NCBI RefSeq assembly: GCF_021729865.1
Contig: NZ_CP063400.1
Location: 4,464,001 to 4,528,000 of the forward strand
Direction: 5' to 3'
Source: Hydrogenophaga sp. SL48
GTDB taxonomy: Bacteria > Pseudomonadota > Gammaproteobacteria > Burkholderiales > Burkholderiaceae_C
Length of the DNA stretch: 64,000 nucleotides
Both the position numbers and the translations under genes were made by a program. Below are positions 1 to 8,786 of this stretch, piece by piece; within the stretch, counting starts at the first letter, position 1; the number at the start of each line of letters is the position of its first letter. The notes below the pieces were generated by a model, which searched no databases, was not told the DNA's origin, and saw only the letters and a list, made by a program, of their open reading frames with translations.

Positions 1-348
1 AACGCGCGGCTGGAGGGCGGGCTGGTGCCGCTGCACTGGGCTTGTGCAGAGGGCAAGCCCGGGCTGGTGAAGCACATGATCGAACACGGGGCCAACGTGC
101 TGGACGCAGCGGCCGACGGGCAGACGCCGCTGACGATGGCGGTGAAGTCCGGGAGCTTTCAGGTGGTGATGATGGTGATCGACCGGCTCAAGGCGCTGGC
201 CGCGCCGCCGCCCGACGAGGCTTTGCGCCAGCGGCTGCACGACGCCTTCGGCCAGAGCCACACCGACGCGAAAAACCGCCTGCAGCAGACGCTGAAAGAC
301 TGGGACCGCATCGCGAGGAAGGCGGGCGGGCCGGCTTCCGCCCGCTGA
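1..348 (+). CDS. Ankyrin-repeat protein, C-terminal part (truncated by window edge)
   Basis: The reading frame is open from base 1, so the real start lies outside the window; only the last 115 codons are seen. Two ankyrin-type units are visible: one around PLHWACAEGKPGLVKHMI followed by EHGAN, and one around GQTPLTMAVKSGSFQVVMMV. The remaining ~55 residues are charged and helical and hold no further repeat. Ankyrin repeats mediate protein-protein contacts; nothing here says with what partner. It ends 10 bases from the convergent YitT gene. The family call is firm, the function is unknown. Confidence 0.75.
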   Translation, partial: NARLEGGLVPLHWACAEGKPGLVKHMIEHGANVLDAAADGQTPLTMAVKSGSFQVVMMVIDRLKALAAPPPDEALRQRLHDAFGQSHTDAKNRLQQTLKDWDRIARKAGGPASAR

Positions 349-358
349 CCGCAGGCGC

Positions 359-982
359 TCACACCCCGAGGTAGCGCCCCGGCCGGTGGTTGAGCGCGAG
401 GATGGCGCCGATGGCGATGGCGCCCACCACCGATTGCGCCACCTGCATGGGCGGCAGCACCCAGAACGCCGCGAGCACGACCACCAGGTCCACACACATC
501 TGCACCTTGCCGGCGCTGTAGCCTTTGGCCTGCTGCAGCCATTGCGCGAGGATGTTGACGCCGCCCACGCTGGCCTGGTGGCGCAGCAGGGCGAGCAGCC
601 CGAAGCCGATCAGGAAACCGCCGAGCACCGAGGCGACCCAGGGGTTGAGCAGCTCGAAACGCACCACCTTGGGCGCCAGCGTGGTGCAGGCGGACACGAG
701 CGCCACGGCGCCGAAGCTCTTGAAGGTGAACGCCGGGCCGAGCCGGTACCACGAGAGCACGAAAAACGGCAGGCTGAACAGGAAGAAGAACAGGCCGAAG
801 GCGAGGCCGGTGGCGTAGCTGGCCAGAAAGGCCACGCCCGCCACACCGCCGGTGAGCAGCCCGGCGTGCCCGAACATGGTCATGCCCAGCGCGACGAAGA
901 GCGAGCCGGCGATGAGCGCGTGGGTGTCGTCGAACCAGGAGTGGGCGTGCGGGGCGGGGGCGAGGGGGGTGGCGGGGTCCAT
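359..982 (-). CDS. YitT-family (DUF161) integral membrane protein
   Basis: A 207-residue hydrophobic protein with about five to six membrane segments, beginning at FDDTHALIAGSLFVALGMTM and continuing through LGGFLIGFGLLALLRHQ. The GHAGLLTGGVAG segment and the glycine-rich GGFLIGFGLLAL and SVGGVNILAQWL segments are typical of the YitT/DUF161 family, whose transport role is unsettled. An upstream ATG in the same frame (1078) would add 32 residues of non-membrane, low-quality sequence, so the ATG at 982 is preferred, although no strong ribosome binding site precedes either. It stands alone, facing the ankyrin gene. Confidence 0.75.
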   Translation of the reverse strand: MDPATPLAPAPHAHSWFDDTHALIAGSLFVALGMTMFGHAGLLTGGVAGVAFLASYATGLAFGLFFFLFSLPFFVLSWYRLGPAFTFKSFGAVALVSACTTLAPKVVRFELLNPWVASVLGGFLIGFGLLALLRHQASVGGVNILAQWLQQAKGYSAGKVQMCVDLVVVLAAFWVLPPMQVAQSVVGAIAIGAILALNHRPGRYLGV

Positions 983-1119
983 GCGGGGGAGGCAAGCATG
1001 GGGCGTGCCGTGGCCTTCGCATCGCTTGCCGCGCGCCCAGGCACGACCAACAAACCAACATAGATGTTGCTTTTTCATGGCACATCAAACATCTATGACG
1101 TGTCTTCGATGAACGTCGC

Positions 1120-1914
1120 TCAGGCCCCTTTGGCGGAAGCGTCCAGCCCGTCCAGATACGCCCGAACCAGGTCCCGCAAGCGCTCCCGCCCGAAGCTCGG
1201 GTCGTGGCCCGCGTGGACCACGCTCACCGGCAACGCCAGCAGGCGCTCCATGGTGCGCGCGTAGGCCGCCCGGTCGGAGTGGTGCAGGTTGTCGAGCAGC
1301 GGGCCGTCGTAGATGGCATCGCCGGAAAACAGCGTGCCGCTCTTCGCTTCCCACAGGCCGATGCTGCCGGGCGAGTGGCCGGGCAGGTGCAAGACCTCGA
1401 AGTGGCGGTTGCCGAGGTCGATGATGTCGCCTTCTTCCAGCCGGCGCGTGACGGTGGCCTGCTGGATTTCCCAGGCCGAGAGGTCGTAGTTGGGCGTGGG
1501 CAGGGCGGTGAGCGCGGGGCCGCCGGTCTCGTAGCCGGGCACCTGGATGTTCACTTCGCTGAGGTCGAAGTCGGCCAGTGTGCCGTCGGGGTCGGCCCGC
1601 GTGAGCGCGTCGGCTTCGAGACGGTGGCACCAGCATTCGGCGAACTCGTGGTGGCCGCCCACGTGGTCGAGGTGCACGTGGGTGGCGAGCGCGGCGATGC
1701 GCTGGCCGAAGAGGTGGCGCGAGGCGGCGTGCAGGCTGCTCACGCCGAGGCCGGTGTCGACCATGAGGTCGAGCCCGCGCCCGCGGACGTGCCAGATGTT
1801 GCAGCGAAGCAGCGGGATGACGTGCGGCTCGGTGATGAGGGTGATGCCCTCGCCGAGGTCGCGGAAGCTGAACCAGTCGCCGGGGGCGGTGGGCAGCGGG
1901 GTGTTGGCCGGCAT
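1120..1914 (-). CDS. Metallo-beta-lactamase-fold hydrolase
   Basis: A 264-residue cytoplasmic protein with the MBL metal signature THVHLDHVGG (HxHxDH), preceded by the strand LDLMVDTGLG and followed by further ligand motifs LHLPGHSPGS, FSGDAIYDG and VVHAGHDPSFG. Such enzymes are usually dinuclear zinc hydrolases of thioesters, lactones or phosphodiesters; the substrate cannot be read here. The ATG at 1914 is chosen because it lies 13 bases after the AraC gene's stop, which suggests co-transcription with that regulator and possibly a role near amine metabolism (inference). An in-frame start at 1992 would overlap the regulator by 65 bases. Confidence 0.85.
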   Translation of the reverse strand: MPANTPLPTAPGDWFSFRDLGEGITLITEPHVIPLLRCNIWHVRGRGLDLMVDTGLGVSSLHAASRHLFGQRIAALATHVHLDHVGGHHEFAECWCHRLEADALTRADPDGTLADFDLSEVNIQVPGYETGGPALTALPTPNYDLSAWEIQQATVTRRLEEGDIIDLGNRHFEVLHLPGHSPGSIGLWEAKSGTLFSGDAIYDGPLLDNLHHSDRAAYARTMERLLALPVSVVHAGHDPSFGRERLRDLVRAYLDGLDASAKGA

Positions 1915-1927
1915 CACGTCGCCCGGC

Positions 1928-2878
1928 TCAGGCCACGGCACGGGCGCCGCGCGTGGCCGACGGCAGCTCGCCGAACAGGGCCTTGTAGTCACTCGCGAAG
2001 CGCGAGGGGTGCCAGAAGCCCCAGCGCGCCGCGACGTCGCCCACCGGCGCCGCCCGGTTCTGGCGCAGCTCGCTGCGCACCTGGTTGAGGCGCATGGCGC
2101 GCAGGTAGGTGACGGGGCTGATCTGCATCACCTCTTCGAAGGCGTACTGCAGCGCGCGCCGCGAGGTGCCGATGGCCTGGCAGAGGTCGGGCACGGCGAT
2201 CACCTCTTGCGCGTGGGCCTGCATGTACTGGCGCGCGCGGGCGACGATGCGGCGCCGGCTGGCGGCCGAGGCGGGCAGCGCGCCCACCGGCCCGCCCGCG
2301 CGCAGGCAGGCGAGCAGGGCGTCGCAGAGCGAGAGCGCGAGCATGCGGCGCGAGGCGGGGTGCAGGTTGTCGCCGTCCGCGCCCTGTGCCAGGCCGAGCG
2401 CGGCCTGCAGCAGCCGGGCGTATTCGGCGCAGGCGGCGACCGAGGGGCTGAGGAGCAGGGGCACGGCGGGCAGTTCCGCGTCGGGGCCGTCGACCTGGGC
2501 CACCAGCGCGCGCAGGGTGGGCACGTCCACCGATAGCGCGAGGATCTGCGTGTCGGCGCCGGCCACGAGGTCGAACTCGCCTTGCGCGGCGACGCCGATG
2601 AGCTGTTCGCCCTGCAGGCGGTGGCCGCTGAACCAGCCGGGCGATGACGCGGCGCGCACGAGCGCGACGGCGACGCGGTCGGCGCTGACGCGGCCGGCCT
2701 GCATGACGGTCTGGTTGGCGCGCTCGGCAAACACCTGAACCGGGCCCACGCGCAGTTCGTCCACCTCGCCGTCGAAGCGCCCGGCCGAGAGCTGCTCGTA
2801 GCGCTGGTCCCAGTCGTGCAGGCTGGCGGCCTGCTCGCCGGCGTCGCGGGCGCGTTTGTGGGAGTGATCGAAGTTCAT
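1928..2878 (-). CDS. AraC-family transcriptional regulator (EutR-like), divergent from tynA
   Basis: A 316-residue regulator. The C-terminal ~100 residues form the AraC double helix-turn-helix (VPDLCQAIGTSRRALQYAFE, then the second unit around GDVAARWGFWHPSRFASDYK). The N-terminal part, with QRYEQLSAGRFDGEVDELRV, is closely similar in layout to the second AraC protein at 5991-6998, and both resemble ethanolamine regulators of the EutR type. It is divergently transcribed from tynA across 130 bases, so it most likely activates the amine oxidase in response to an amine or aldehyde (inference from position). The in-frame start at 3148 would run through the tynA promoter and is rejected. Confidence 0.85.
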   Translation of the reverse strand: MNFDHSHKRARDAGEQAASLHDWDQRYEQLSAGRFDGEVDELRVGPVQVFAERANQTVMQAGRVSADRVAVALVRAASSPGWFSGHRLQGEQLIGVAAQGEFDLVAGADTQILALSVDVPTLRALVAQVDGPDAELPAVPLLLSPSVAACAEYARLLQAALGLAQGADGDNLHPASRRMLALSLCDALLACLRAGGPVGALPASAASRRRIVARARQYMQAHAQEVIAVPDLCQAIGTSRRALQYAFEEVMQISPVTYLRAMRLNQVRSELRQNRAAPVGDVAARWGFWHPSRFASDYKALFGELPSATRGARAVA

Positions 2879-3008
2879 GCGCTCACCGATGCAAGTTGTG
2901 CGCCATTGTTGGGTCGGGCGCAAATTTGCCAAATACGGATAACCCCTCGGTGCCGGGCCACCGTACCGTCCGTGCCTTGTCCGAACCCGCTTCACGAGGA
3001 ACACCGCC
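2879..3008. promoter_or_regulatory. Divergent promoter region between araC-type gene and tynA
   Basis: The 130 bases separate two head-to-head genes and must hold both promoters and probably the AraC binding sites. There is an A/T-richer patch around 2925-2943 in otherwise GC-rich DNA. No clear direct repeats for an AraC dimer could be identified by eye. A GAGGA ribosome binding site lies about 8 bases before the tynA ATG. Confidence 0.4.
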
Positions 3009-5285
3009 ATGACCACCCGCTCCCTTCCCCTGGCACTGAGTGCCGTCGCCCTGGCCGCCGCCGCGCTGTGGGCGCCCCAGGCCCTGGCCCACGGCGGCAG
3101 CGCCAAGATGGTGCCGCTCAAAAAAGCCGCCAAAGACTTCAACGCCACGGTGCACTGGGACAGCTACGCCCGGCTGTTCACGATTGCGCGCAACAGCACC
3201 CTGGTGCGCGTGAAGCCGGGTGCGAAGACGGCGCAGGTCAACGGCGCGACGCTGCGGCTGGGCGTGCCGGTGGTGATGCGCCAGGGCCAGCCCTATGTGT
3301 CGAACGACTTCTTTCAGCAGGTGCTCCAGTCCGGTCTGGACAAGACCTTCGTGGTCGAGCGCAAGCCCAACCCGCTGAACCCGCTCACGGCGGCCGAGAT
3401 CCAGGCCACGCTGGAGGTGCTGAAGGCCTCGGGCCAGTTCAAGCCCGGCCACCGCTTCACCGAGATCGTGCTCAAGGCGCCGCCGAAAGACCAGGTGTGG
3501 GCGCACGCGCTGGAGGGCAAGCCGGTGCAGGCGCCGCGCCAGGCGGCGTTCGTCATCCTCGACGGCCGAAAGCTGATCGAAGGCACGGTGGACCTGGCCA
3601 CAAAGAAGCTCACGCAGTGGCAGTCGGTGGAGGGCGCACACGGCATGGTGCTGATCGACGATTTCGCCGGAGTGCAGGCGGCCATCGAGGGCAGCCCGGA
3701 GTACGCGAAGGCGCTGGCGCTGCGCGGCATCAACGACGTGAAGAAGGTGGTGGCCACGCCGCTGACCGTGGGCTACTTCGACGGCAAGGACGGGCTGAAA
3801 CAGGAAGAGCGCCTGCTCAAGGTGGTGAGCTACCTCGACGTGGGCGACAACAACTACTGGGCGCACCCGATCGAGAACCTGGTGGCCGTGGTGGACCTGG
3901 AGCAGAAGAAGGTCATCAAGATCGAGGACGCGGGCGTGATCCCCGTGCCCATGAAGCCCACGCCCTACGACGGCAGCGCCGGCCCGCGCAGCCTGCCGCA
4001 CAAGCCGCTGCACATCACCGAGCCCGAAGGCAAGAACTACACCATCAGCGGCAACACGCTGAACTGGCGCAACTGGGACTTCCACATCGGCCTGAACTCG
4101 CGCACCGGGCTTTCGCTCTCGACCGTGACCTACAACGACAAGGGCACCAAGCGCAAGGTGATGTACGAGGGCACGCTGGGCGGCATGATCGTGCCCTACG
4201 GCGACCCCGACGTGGGCTGGTACTTCAAGGCCTACCTGGATTCGGGCGAATACGGCATGGGCACGCTCACCTCGCCCATCGAGCCGGGCAAGGACGCACC
4301 GATGAACGCGGTGTACCTGGACGCGACCATCGCCGACTCCAGCGGCGCGCCGATGGTGATCCCCAACGCGATCGCGGTGTTCGAGCGCTACGCCGGCCCC
4401 GAGTACAAGCACCAGGAAATGGGCAAGCCCAACATCAGCGCCGAGCGCCGCGAGCTGGTGGTGCGCTGGATCAGCACCGTGGGCAACTACGACTACATGT
4501 TTGACTGGGTGTTCGCCGAAAACGGCACCATCGGCATCAACGCGGGCGCCACCGGCATCGAGGCGGTCAAGGGCGTGAAGGCGCGCACCATGAGCGACGC
4601 GAGCGCCGCCGCCGACACGACATACGGCACGCTGATCGACCACAACATCGTGGGCACCACGCACCAGCACATCTACAACTTCCGCCTCGACCTGGACGTG
4701 GACGGCGAGGCCAACTCGCTGACCGAGATGGACCCGGTGGTGCTGCCCAACACGGCCGGCGGCCCGCGCACCAGCACCATGCAGACGACGATGCGCACGG
4801 TGGCCACCGAAAAGCAGGCGGCTCAGAAATTCGACCCGGCCACGATCCGGCTGCTGAGCAACGGGAGCAAGACCAACAAGGTGGGCAACCCGGTGTCGTA
4901 CCAGCTGATCCCCTACGCGGGCGGCACGCACCCGGTGGCCAAGGGCGCCAACTTCGGCAAGGACGAGTGGATCTACAACCGCCTGAACTTCATGGACAAG
5001 CAGATCTGGGTCACGCGCTACCAGGTGGGTGAACAGTTCCCCGAGGGCCGTTTCCCCAACCGCTCCAGCAAGGACACGGGCCTGGGCCAGTTCAGCGCCG
5101 ACGACCAACCCATCGTGAACACCGACAACGTGGTCTGGCTGACCACGGGCACCACGCACGTGGCGCGCGCCGAAGAGTGGCCGATCATGCCGACCGAGTG
5201 GGTCAACGTGCTGCTCAAGCCCTGGAACTTCTTCAACGAGACGCCGACGCTGGGCCTGGTGCAGCCGGCCAAGTCCGCGAAGTAA
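3009..5285 (+). CDS. tynA: Copper-containing primary-amine oxidase (tyramine/phenylethylamine oxidase)
   Basis: A 758-residue periplasmic enzyme that oxidises primary amines to aldehydes with release of ammonia and hydrogen peroxide. The signal peptide is residues 1-27 (cut after PQALA). It follows the Escherichia coli TynA layout end to end, including the extra N-terminal domain (MVPLKKAAKDFNATVHW). The topaquinone precursor is Tyr494 in the NYDY motif, copper ligands are His552 and His554 (HQHIYNF) and His717 (TTHVARAEEW), and the catalytic base is Asp411 in YLDSGEYGMG. All key residues are intact. Its neighbour regulator is divergent. No aldehyde dehydrogenase (feaB) is adjacent, so the aldehyde must be handled elsewhere. 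Confidence 0.96.
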   Translation: MTTRSLPLALSAVALAAAALWAPQALAHGGSAKMVPLKKAAKDFNATVHWDSYARLFTIARNSTLVRVKPGAKTAQVNGATLRLGVPVVMRQGQPYVSNDFFQQVLQSGLDKTFVVERKPNPLNPLTAAEIQATLEVLKASGQFKPGHRFTEIVLKAPPKDQVWAHALEGKPVQAPRQAAFVILDGRKLIEGTVDLATKKLTQWQSVEGAHGMVLIDDFAGVQAAIEGSPEYAKALALRGINDVKKVVATPLTVGYFDGKDGLKQEERLLKVVSYLDVGDNNYWAHPIENLVAVVDLEQKKVIKIEDAGVIPVPMKPTPYDGSAGPRSLPHKPLHITEPEGKNYTISGNTLNWRNWDFHIGLNSRTGLSLSTVTYNDKGTKRKVMYEGTLGGMIVPYGDPDVGWYFKAYLDSGEYGMGTLTSPIEPGKDAPMNAVYLDATIADSSGAPMVIPNAIAVFERYAGPEYKHQEMGKPNISAERRELVVRWISTVGNYDYMFDWVFAENGTIGINAGATGIEAVKGVKARTMSDASAAADTTYGTLIDHNIVGTTHQHIYNFRLDLDVDGEANSLTEMDPVVLPNTAGGPRTSTMQTTMRTVATEKQAAQKFDPATIRLLSNGSKTNKVGNPVSYQLIPYAGGTHPVAKGANFGKDEWIYNRLNFMDKQIWVTRYQVGEQFPEGRFPNRSSKDTGLGQFSADDQPIVNTDNVVWLTTGTTHVARAEEWPIMPTEWVNVLLKPWNFFNETPTLGLVQPAKSAK

Positions 5286-5306
5286 ACCGCCTTTCGCAGA
5301 AACCAC

Positions 5307-5333
5307 CCGACAGGCCCTTCACGGGCCTGTCGG
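5307..5333 (+). terminator. Hairpin after tynA
   Basis: A perfect 11-bp stem, CCGACAGGCCC and GGGCCTGTCGG with a five-base loop, starts 21 bases after the tynA stop. No T-run follows, so it may stabilise the transcript end or work with Rho rather than be a classical intrinsic terminator. Confidence 0.6.
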
Positions 5334-5428
5334 CGTTGGTGGGCGCGCTGCAGCATTTGGACACCTTTGGACACCGTGCGTTGACACCGCCCCCCTACAT
5401 TGCGCTCCACACAAGAAGGAGTGTTCAC

Positions 5429-5980
5429 ATGGACAAGTCAATGATGAAGGGCATCGCCGTCGGCGGATTGGCCATGGTCGTGCTCGGCGCCAGCGGCGTC
5501 ACCGGTTACCAGGCGCTGACGAAACCGAAGTTCGCCGACGTGGTCGCGGTGAAGGCCGTGCGCGACACCGTGGTGACGCCCCAGGAGCGCTGCGGCTACG
5601 TGCAGACGCAGCGGCAGGCGCCCGTGAAAGACCAGCAACGCATCGCCGGCACGGTGATCGGTGGTGTGGCGGGTGGCCTGCTGGGCAGCCAGATCGGCGG
5701 CGGCAACGGCAAGAAGGTGGCCACCGTGGCCGGGGCGGTGGCCGGGGGCTACGCGGGTAACCAGGTGCAAAAAAACCTGCAGGAGAAAGACGTGGTCACG
5801 ACCAGCGAGCGCCGCTGCAGGACCGTGAACCTCAAGTCGCAGAAGCTGGTGGGCTACGACGTGACCTACCGGCTCGATGGGCGGGACGGCACGGTGCGCA
5901 CGTCCTTCAAACCCGGCAACACGCTGCCGGTGAAGGACGGCCAGGTGGTGACCACGCCACCGACCGATCTGCGCTCGTGA
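5429..5980 (+). CDS. Glycine-zipper 2TM-domain envelope protein
   Basis: A 183-residue protein with an N-terminal hydrophobic segment (GIAVGGLAMVVLGASGVTGY) and a central glycine-zipper hairpin (IAGTVIGGVAGGLLGSQIGG, then VAGAVAGGYAGNQVQ), the hallmark of the Rick_17kDa/SlyB-type 2TM family in the envelope. Two cysteines flank the zipper (ERCGY and RRCRTV). The C-terminal region (GYDVTYRLDGRDGTVRTSF) is the conserved tail seen in many beta- and gammaproteobacterial homologues. The ATG at 5429 is supported by AAGAAGGA eight bases upstream. It is monocistronic; family function is structural or stress related and not well defined. Confidence 0.85.
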   Translation: MDKSMMKGIAVGGLAMVVLGASGVTGYQALTKPKFADVVAVKAVRDTVVTPQERCGYVQTQRQAPVKDQQRIAGTVIGGVAGGLLGSQIGGGNGKKVATVAGAVAGGYAGNQVQKNLQEKDVVTTSERRCRTVNLKSQKLVGYDVTYRLDGRDGTVRTSFKPGNTLPVKDGQVVTTPPTDLRS

Positions 5981-5990
5981 GCCCGGGCGG

Positions 5991-6998
5991 TCAGTGCCCG
6001 CCGCTGTGCCGGTGCCGGCGCAGCGTGTGCGAAGGGCACTCGCCGAACAGGGCCTGGTAGTCGCCCGCGAAGTGGCCGAAGTGCCAGAAACCGAACTCGG
6101 TGGCGGCGTCGGTGACGGAGGCCGCGCTTTTGAGGCGGCGGCGCACGGCGTTGAGCCGCAGCGTCGTGAGCCAGGCCAGCGGGCCCATGCCCCAGCAGAC
6201 CTGAAACGCGCTCTGCAGCGTGCGCCGGCTCACGCCCAGCACCTCGCACAGCTCGCCCACCGAGGGCGGGTCGCCCAGCCGGCTGGCCACGTATTCGGTG
6301 GCGCGCACCACGAGCGCGCTCTGCCCGCTGGTGGCGCGCGCGTGGCGCTCGGCGGTGGCGGCCTCGCGCGGCGCCATGGCGAGCGCGATGCGGTCGAGCA
6401 GCTGGGTGCGCACCTGTTTGCGCAGCGGCGCGTGGCCCTCGCCCTGGCTCTCGGCCACCGGGCCGGCGCTCTGGAACAGGTCCACCAGAAAGCCGCGCAG
6501 CTCGCCGAGCACGGCGGGGTCGGCGTGGTGCAGGCCGGCGGTGGCGTGTTCGCCCGCCGCCGGGGCCACGTGGGCCTCGTACAGCGGGCGGTCCATCTCG
6601 ATGCCGATCATCACGTGGCGCTGCGGTGAGCGGAACTCGAAGCCGCTGCCGCCCGAGAACACGTGCAGCGTGTCGCTGCTGGCGGCGAGACCGCAGAAGC
6701 GCGCGTCGCCCTCCACCGCGAGCGGCACGCCGATGGCAAACACGTCGGGCCTCACCCAGCCGGTCTGGTGCACCGACTGGTGCAGGTCTTCGATGAACAG
6801 GCCCACGCCGTCGAGCTGCAGGCGCTGCACGGTGCCATCGAAGCGGCCGCGCGAGAGCTGCAGGTAACGCTGGTGCCAGCCGGTGAGCGCGGCGGCCTGT
6901 TCGTCGATGTCGCCGTAGCGCGAGTGGGTGACACCGCCCAGCGCCGCCCCAGGCCGCGGCGCGCGCTGCACTGGAATGGGGGGCATGGCCGGGGTCAT
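5991..6998 (-). CDS. eutR: AraC-family regulator, EutR-like, divergent from permease-eutBC
   Basis: A 335-residue regulator with the AraC double helix-turn-helix at its C-terminus (VGELCEVLGVSRRTLQSAFQ; second unit EFGFWHFGHFAGDYQALFGE). The N-terminal block WHQRYLQLSRGRFDGTVQRL mirrors the same block in the regulator at 1928-2878. It is divergent from the permease-eutB-eutC operon, so it is the obvious candidate for ethanolamine- and cobalamin-responsive activation as described for EutR (known for the family, inferred here). The start at 6998 is chosen over 7124, which has low-complexity leading sequence; 6986 is also possible. Confidence 0.85.
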   Translation of the reverse strand: MTPAMPPIPVQRAPRPGAALGGVTHSRYGDIDEQAAALTGWHQRYLQLSRGRFDGTVQRLQLDGVGLFIEDLHQSVHQTGWVRPDVFAIGVPLAVEGDARFCGLAASSDTLHVFSGGSGFEFRSPQRHVMIGIEMDRPLYEAHVAPAAGEHATAGLHHADPAVLGELRGFLVDLFQSAGPVAESQGEGHAPLRKQVRTQLLDRIALAMAPREAATAERHARATSGQSALVVRATEYVASRLGDPPSVGELCEVLGVSRRTLQSAFQVCWGMGPLAWLTTLRLNAVRRRLKSAASVTDAATEFGFWHFGHFAGDYQALFGECPSHTLRRHRHSGGH

Positions 6999-7205
6999 GG
7001 GCTCGAAAAGCAATCGCTGTGCCACAGGGTTGCGGTGGCCCGCATGCTGGAACTCCGCGGCGGCCGCGTCAATGGCCGGCGGTCGGTTCGCGCGGCGGGG
7101 GCGCTTGCCAAAACGGGATAGCACGGGGGTTGGATCGGTGCTGGAATGCGCCCGTACCCACCGGCCAACCCGGGCCGTTCGTGGGCCAACCCTCAGGAGA
7201 ATGCT

Positions 7206-8726
7206 GTGTCCAGTGAACCTCTAGCGCACCACGACGAAGACCTGAAAGTGCTGCACAGCATGGGCTATGCCCAGGAGCTGGCGCGCAACATGAAGGGCTT
7301 CCAGAACTTCGCGATTTCGTTTTCCATCATCTGCATCCTCTCCGGCGGCATCAACTCGCTGGGCCAGGGCATCGGCGGCGTGGGCGGCGCGGCCATCGGC
7401 ATCGGCTGGTTGCTGGGCTGTGGCGTGAGCTTCATCTTCGCGCTGGGCATGGCGCAGATCGGCTCGGCCTACCCGACGGCCGGCGGCCTCTACCACTGGA
7501 GCTCCATCCTCGGCGGGCGCGGCTACGGCTGGCTCACCGCCTGGCTCAACCTGCTGGGCCTGGTGACGGTGCTGGGCGCCATCAACGTGGGCACCTACAA
7601 CTTCTTCATCGGCGCCTTCGGCCCCACGCTGGGGCTGGAAACCAGCTTCGGCCTGCAGGCGGCCTTCGTCATCGGCATCACGGTGGTGCAGTCCATCATC
7701 AACCACGTCGGCATCCGCGCCACCGCGCGGCTCACCGACCTCTCGGGTTACCTGATCTTCGCGGTGGCCGTGGGGTTGACGCTGGCGCTGCTGGCCTACG
7801 CACCGAGCTGGGACTTCTCGCGCCTGTGGACCTTCAAGAACTACAGCGGCCCGGCGGGCGGCGACGTGTGGCCCGCCACCGACAGCCTGTTGCTGCTGTT
7901 CGGCCTGGGCCTGCTCCTGCCGATCTACACCATCACCGGTTTCGACGCCTCGGCCCACACCGCCGAAGAAACCAAGAACGCCTCGCGCGCCGTGCCCAGG
8001 GGCATCATCAACTCGGTGATCTATTCGGCGCTGTTCGGCTGGGTCATGCTCAGCGCCTTCGTGCTCGCGATCCCCGACATGGACAAGGCCGCCGCCAGCG
8101 GCTGGAGCGTGTTCTTCGTGACGCTGGACCAGGTGTTGCCCGCCACGCTCAAGCAGATTCTGTATGTGCTGATCCTGGTGTGCCAGCTGATCTGCGGCCT
8201 GGCCACGGTGACCTCGGCCTCGCGCATGATCTTCGCGTTTGCGCGCGACGGTGGCCTGCCCGCTTCGGGCGCGCTCAAGAAGGTGCACCCCGGCTTCCGC
8301 ACCCCCGTGGCCGCGATCTGGACCGCCGCCATCATCTCCATCCTGTTCACGCTCTACACCCCGGCCTACGCGACCATCGTCTCGGTCACGGTGATCTTCA
8401 TCTTCATCTCCTACGGCCTGCCTGTGATCGCCGGCCTGTTCGCCTATGGCAAGAGCTGGACCAAGATGGGCCCGTGGGACATGGGGCCGGCCTACCGCAT
8501 CGTCGGTGTGCTGGCCATCCTCGCGATCGCGCTGATCTTCTACCTCGGTGTGCAGCCGCCCAACGGAGCGGCGCTTGGCATCACGCTGGCCTTCCTCGCG
8601 CTGACCGCCGTGGTGTGGTTCGGTTTCGAGCGCCGCCGCTTCAAGGGCCCACCGGTCGGTGACGAAGTGGTCAAGCGCCAGGCGCAGATCGCCGCCGCCG
8701 AAAAGGCGTTGACCGCCGCGTCCTGA
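7206..8726 (+). CDS. APC-superfamily permease, probable ethanolamine/amine importer
   Basis: A 506-residue inner-membrane transporter with about 12 membrane segments, starting after NMKGFQNFAISFSIICILSG. The segment TGFDASAHTAEETKNASRAV is characteristic of the amino acid/choline/GABA branch of the APC superfamily rather than of the usual Eat ethanolamine permeases. The start is the GTG at 7206, five bases after an AGGAGA ribosome binding site; the ATG at 7201 is out of frame. It lies 60 bases before eutB on the same strand and opposite the EutR-like regulator, so ethanolamine is the expected substrate (inference from neighbours). It could equally move a related amine. Confidence 0.85.
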   Translation: MSSEPLAHHDEDLKVLHSMGYAQELARNMKGFQNFAISFSIICILSGGINSLGQGIGGVGGAAIGIGWLLGCGVSFIFALGMAQIGSAYPTAGGLYHWSSILGGRGYGWLTAWLNLLGLVTVLGAINVGTYNFFIGAFGPTLGLETSFGLQAAFVIGITVVQSIINHVGIRATARLTDLSGYLIFAVAVGLTLALLAYAPSWDFSRLWTFKNYSGPAGGDVWPATDSLLLLFGLGLLLPIYTITGFDASAHTAEETKNASRAVPRGIINSVIYSALFGWVMLSAFVLAIPDMDKAAASGWSVFFVTLDQVLPATLKQILYVLILVCQLICGLATVTSASRMIFAFARDGGLPASGALKKVHPGFRTPVAAIWTAAIISILFTLYTPAYATIVSVTVIFIFISYGLPVIAGLFAYGKSWTKMGPWDMGPAYRIVGVLAILAIALIFYLGVQPPNGAALGITLAFLALTAVVWFGFERRRFKGPPVGDEVVKRQAQIAAAEKALTAAS

Positions 8727-8786
8727 GCGGGTTTTGTGGACACAATGGCCGCAACGGACACCACAGGCCGTCGTGGCCCTTGACCC

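Noticed and set aside
2883..5306. 807-codon minus-strand frame over tynA
   Set aside because: Antisense shadow of the amine oxidase with His/Arg/Val-rich nonsense sequence.
8727..8786. Cobalamin riboswitch before eutB
   Set aside because: The 60-base gap is too short and no B12-box is visible.
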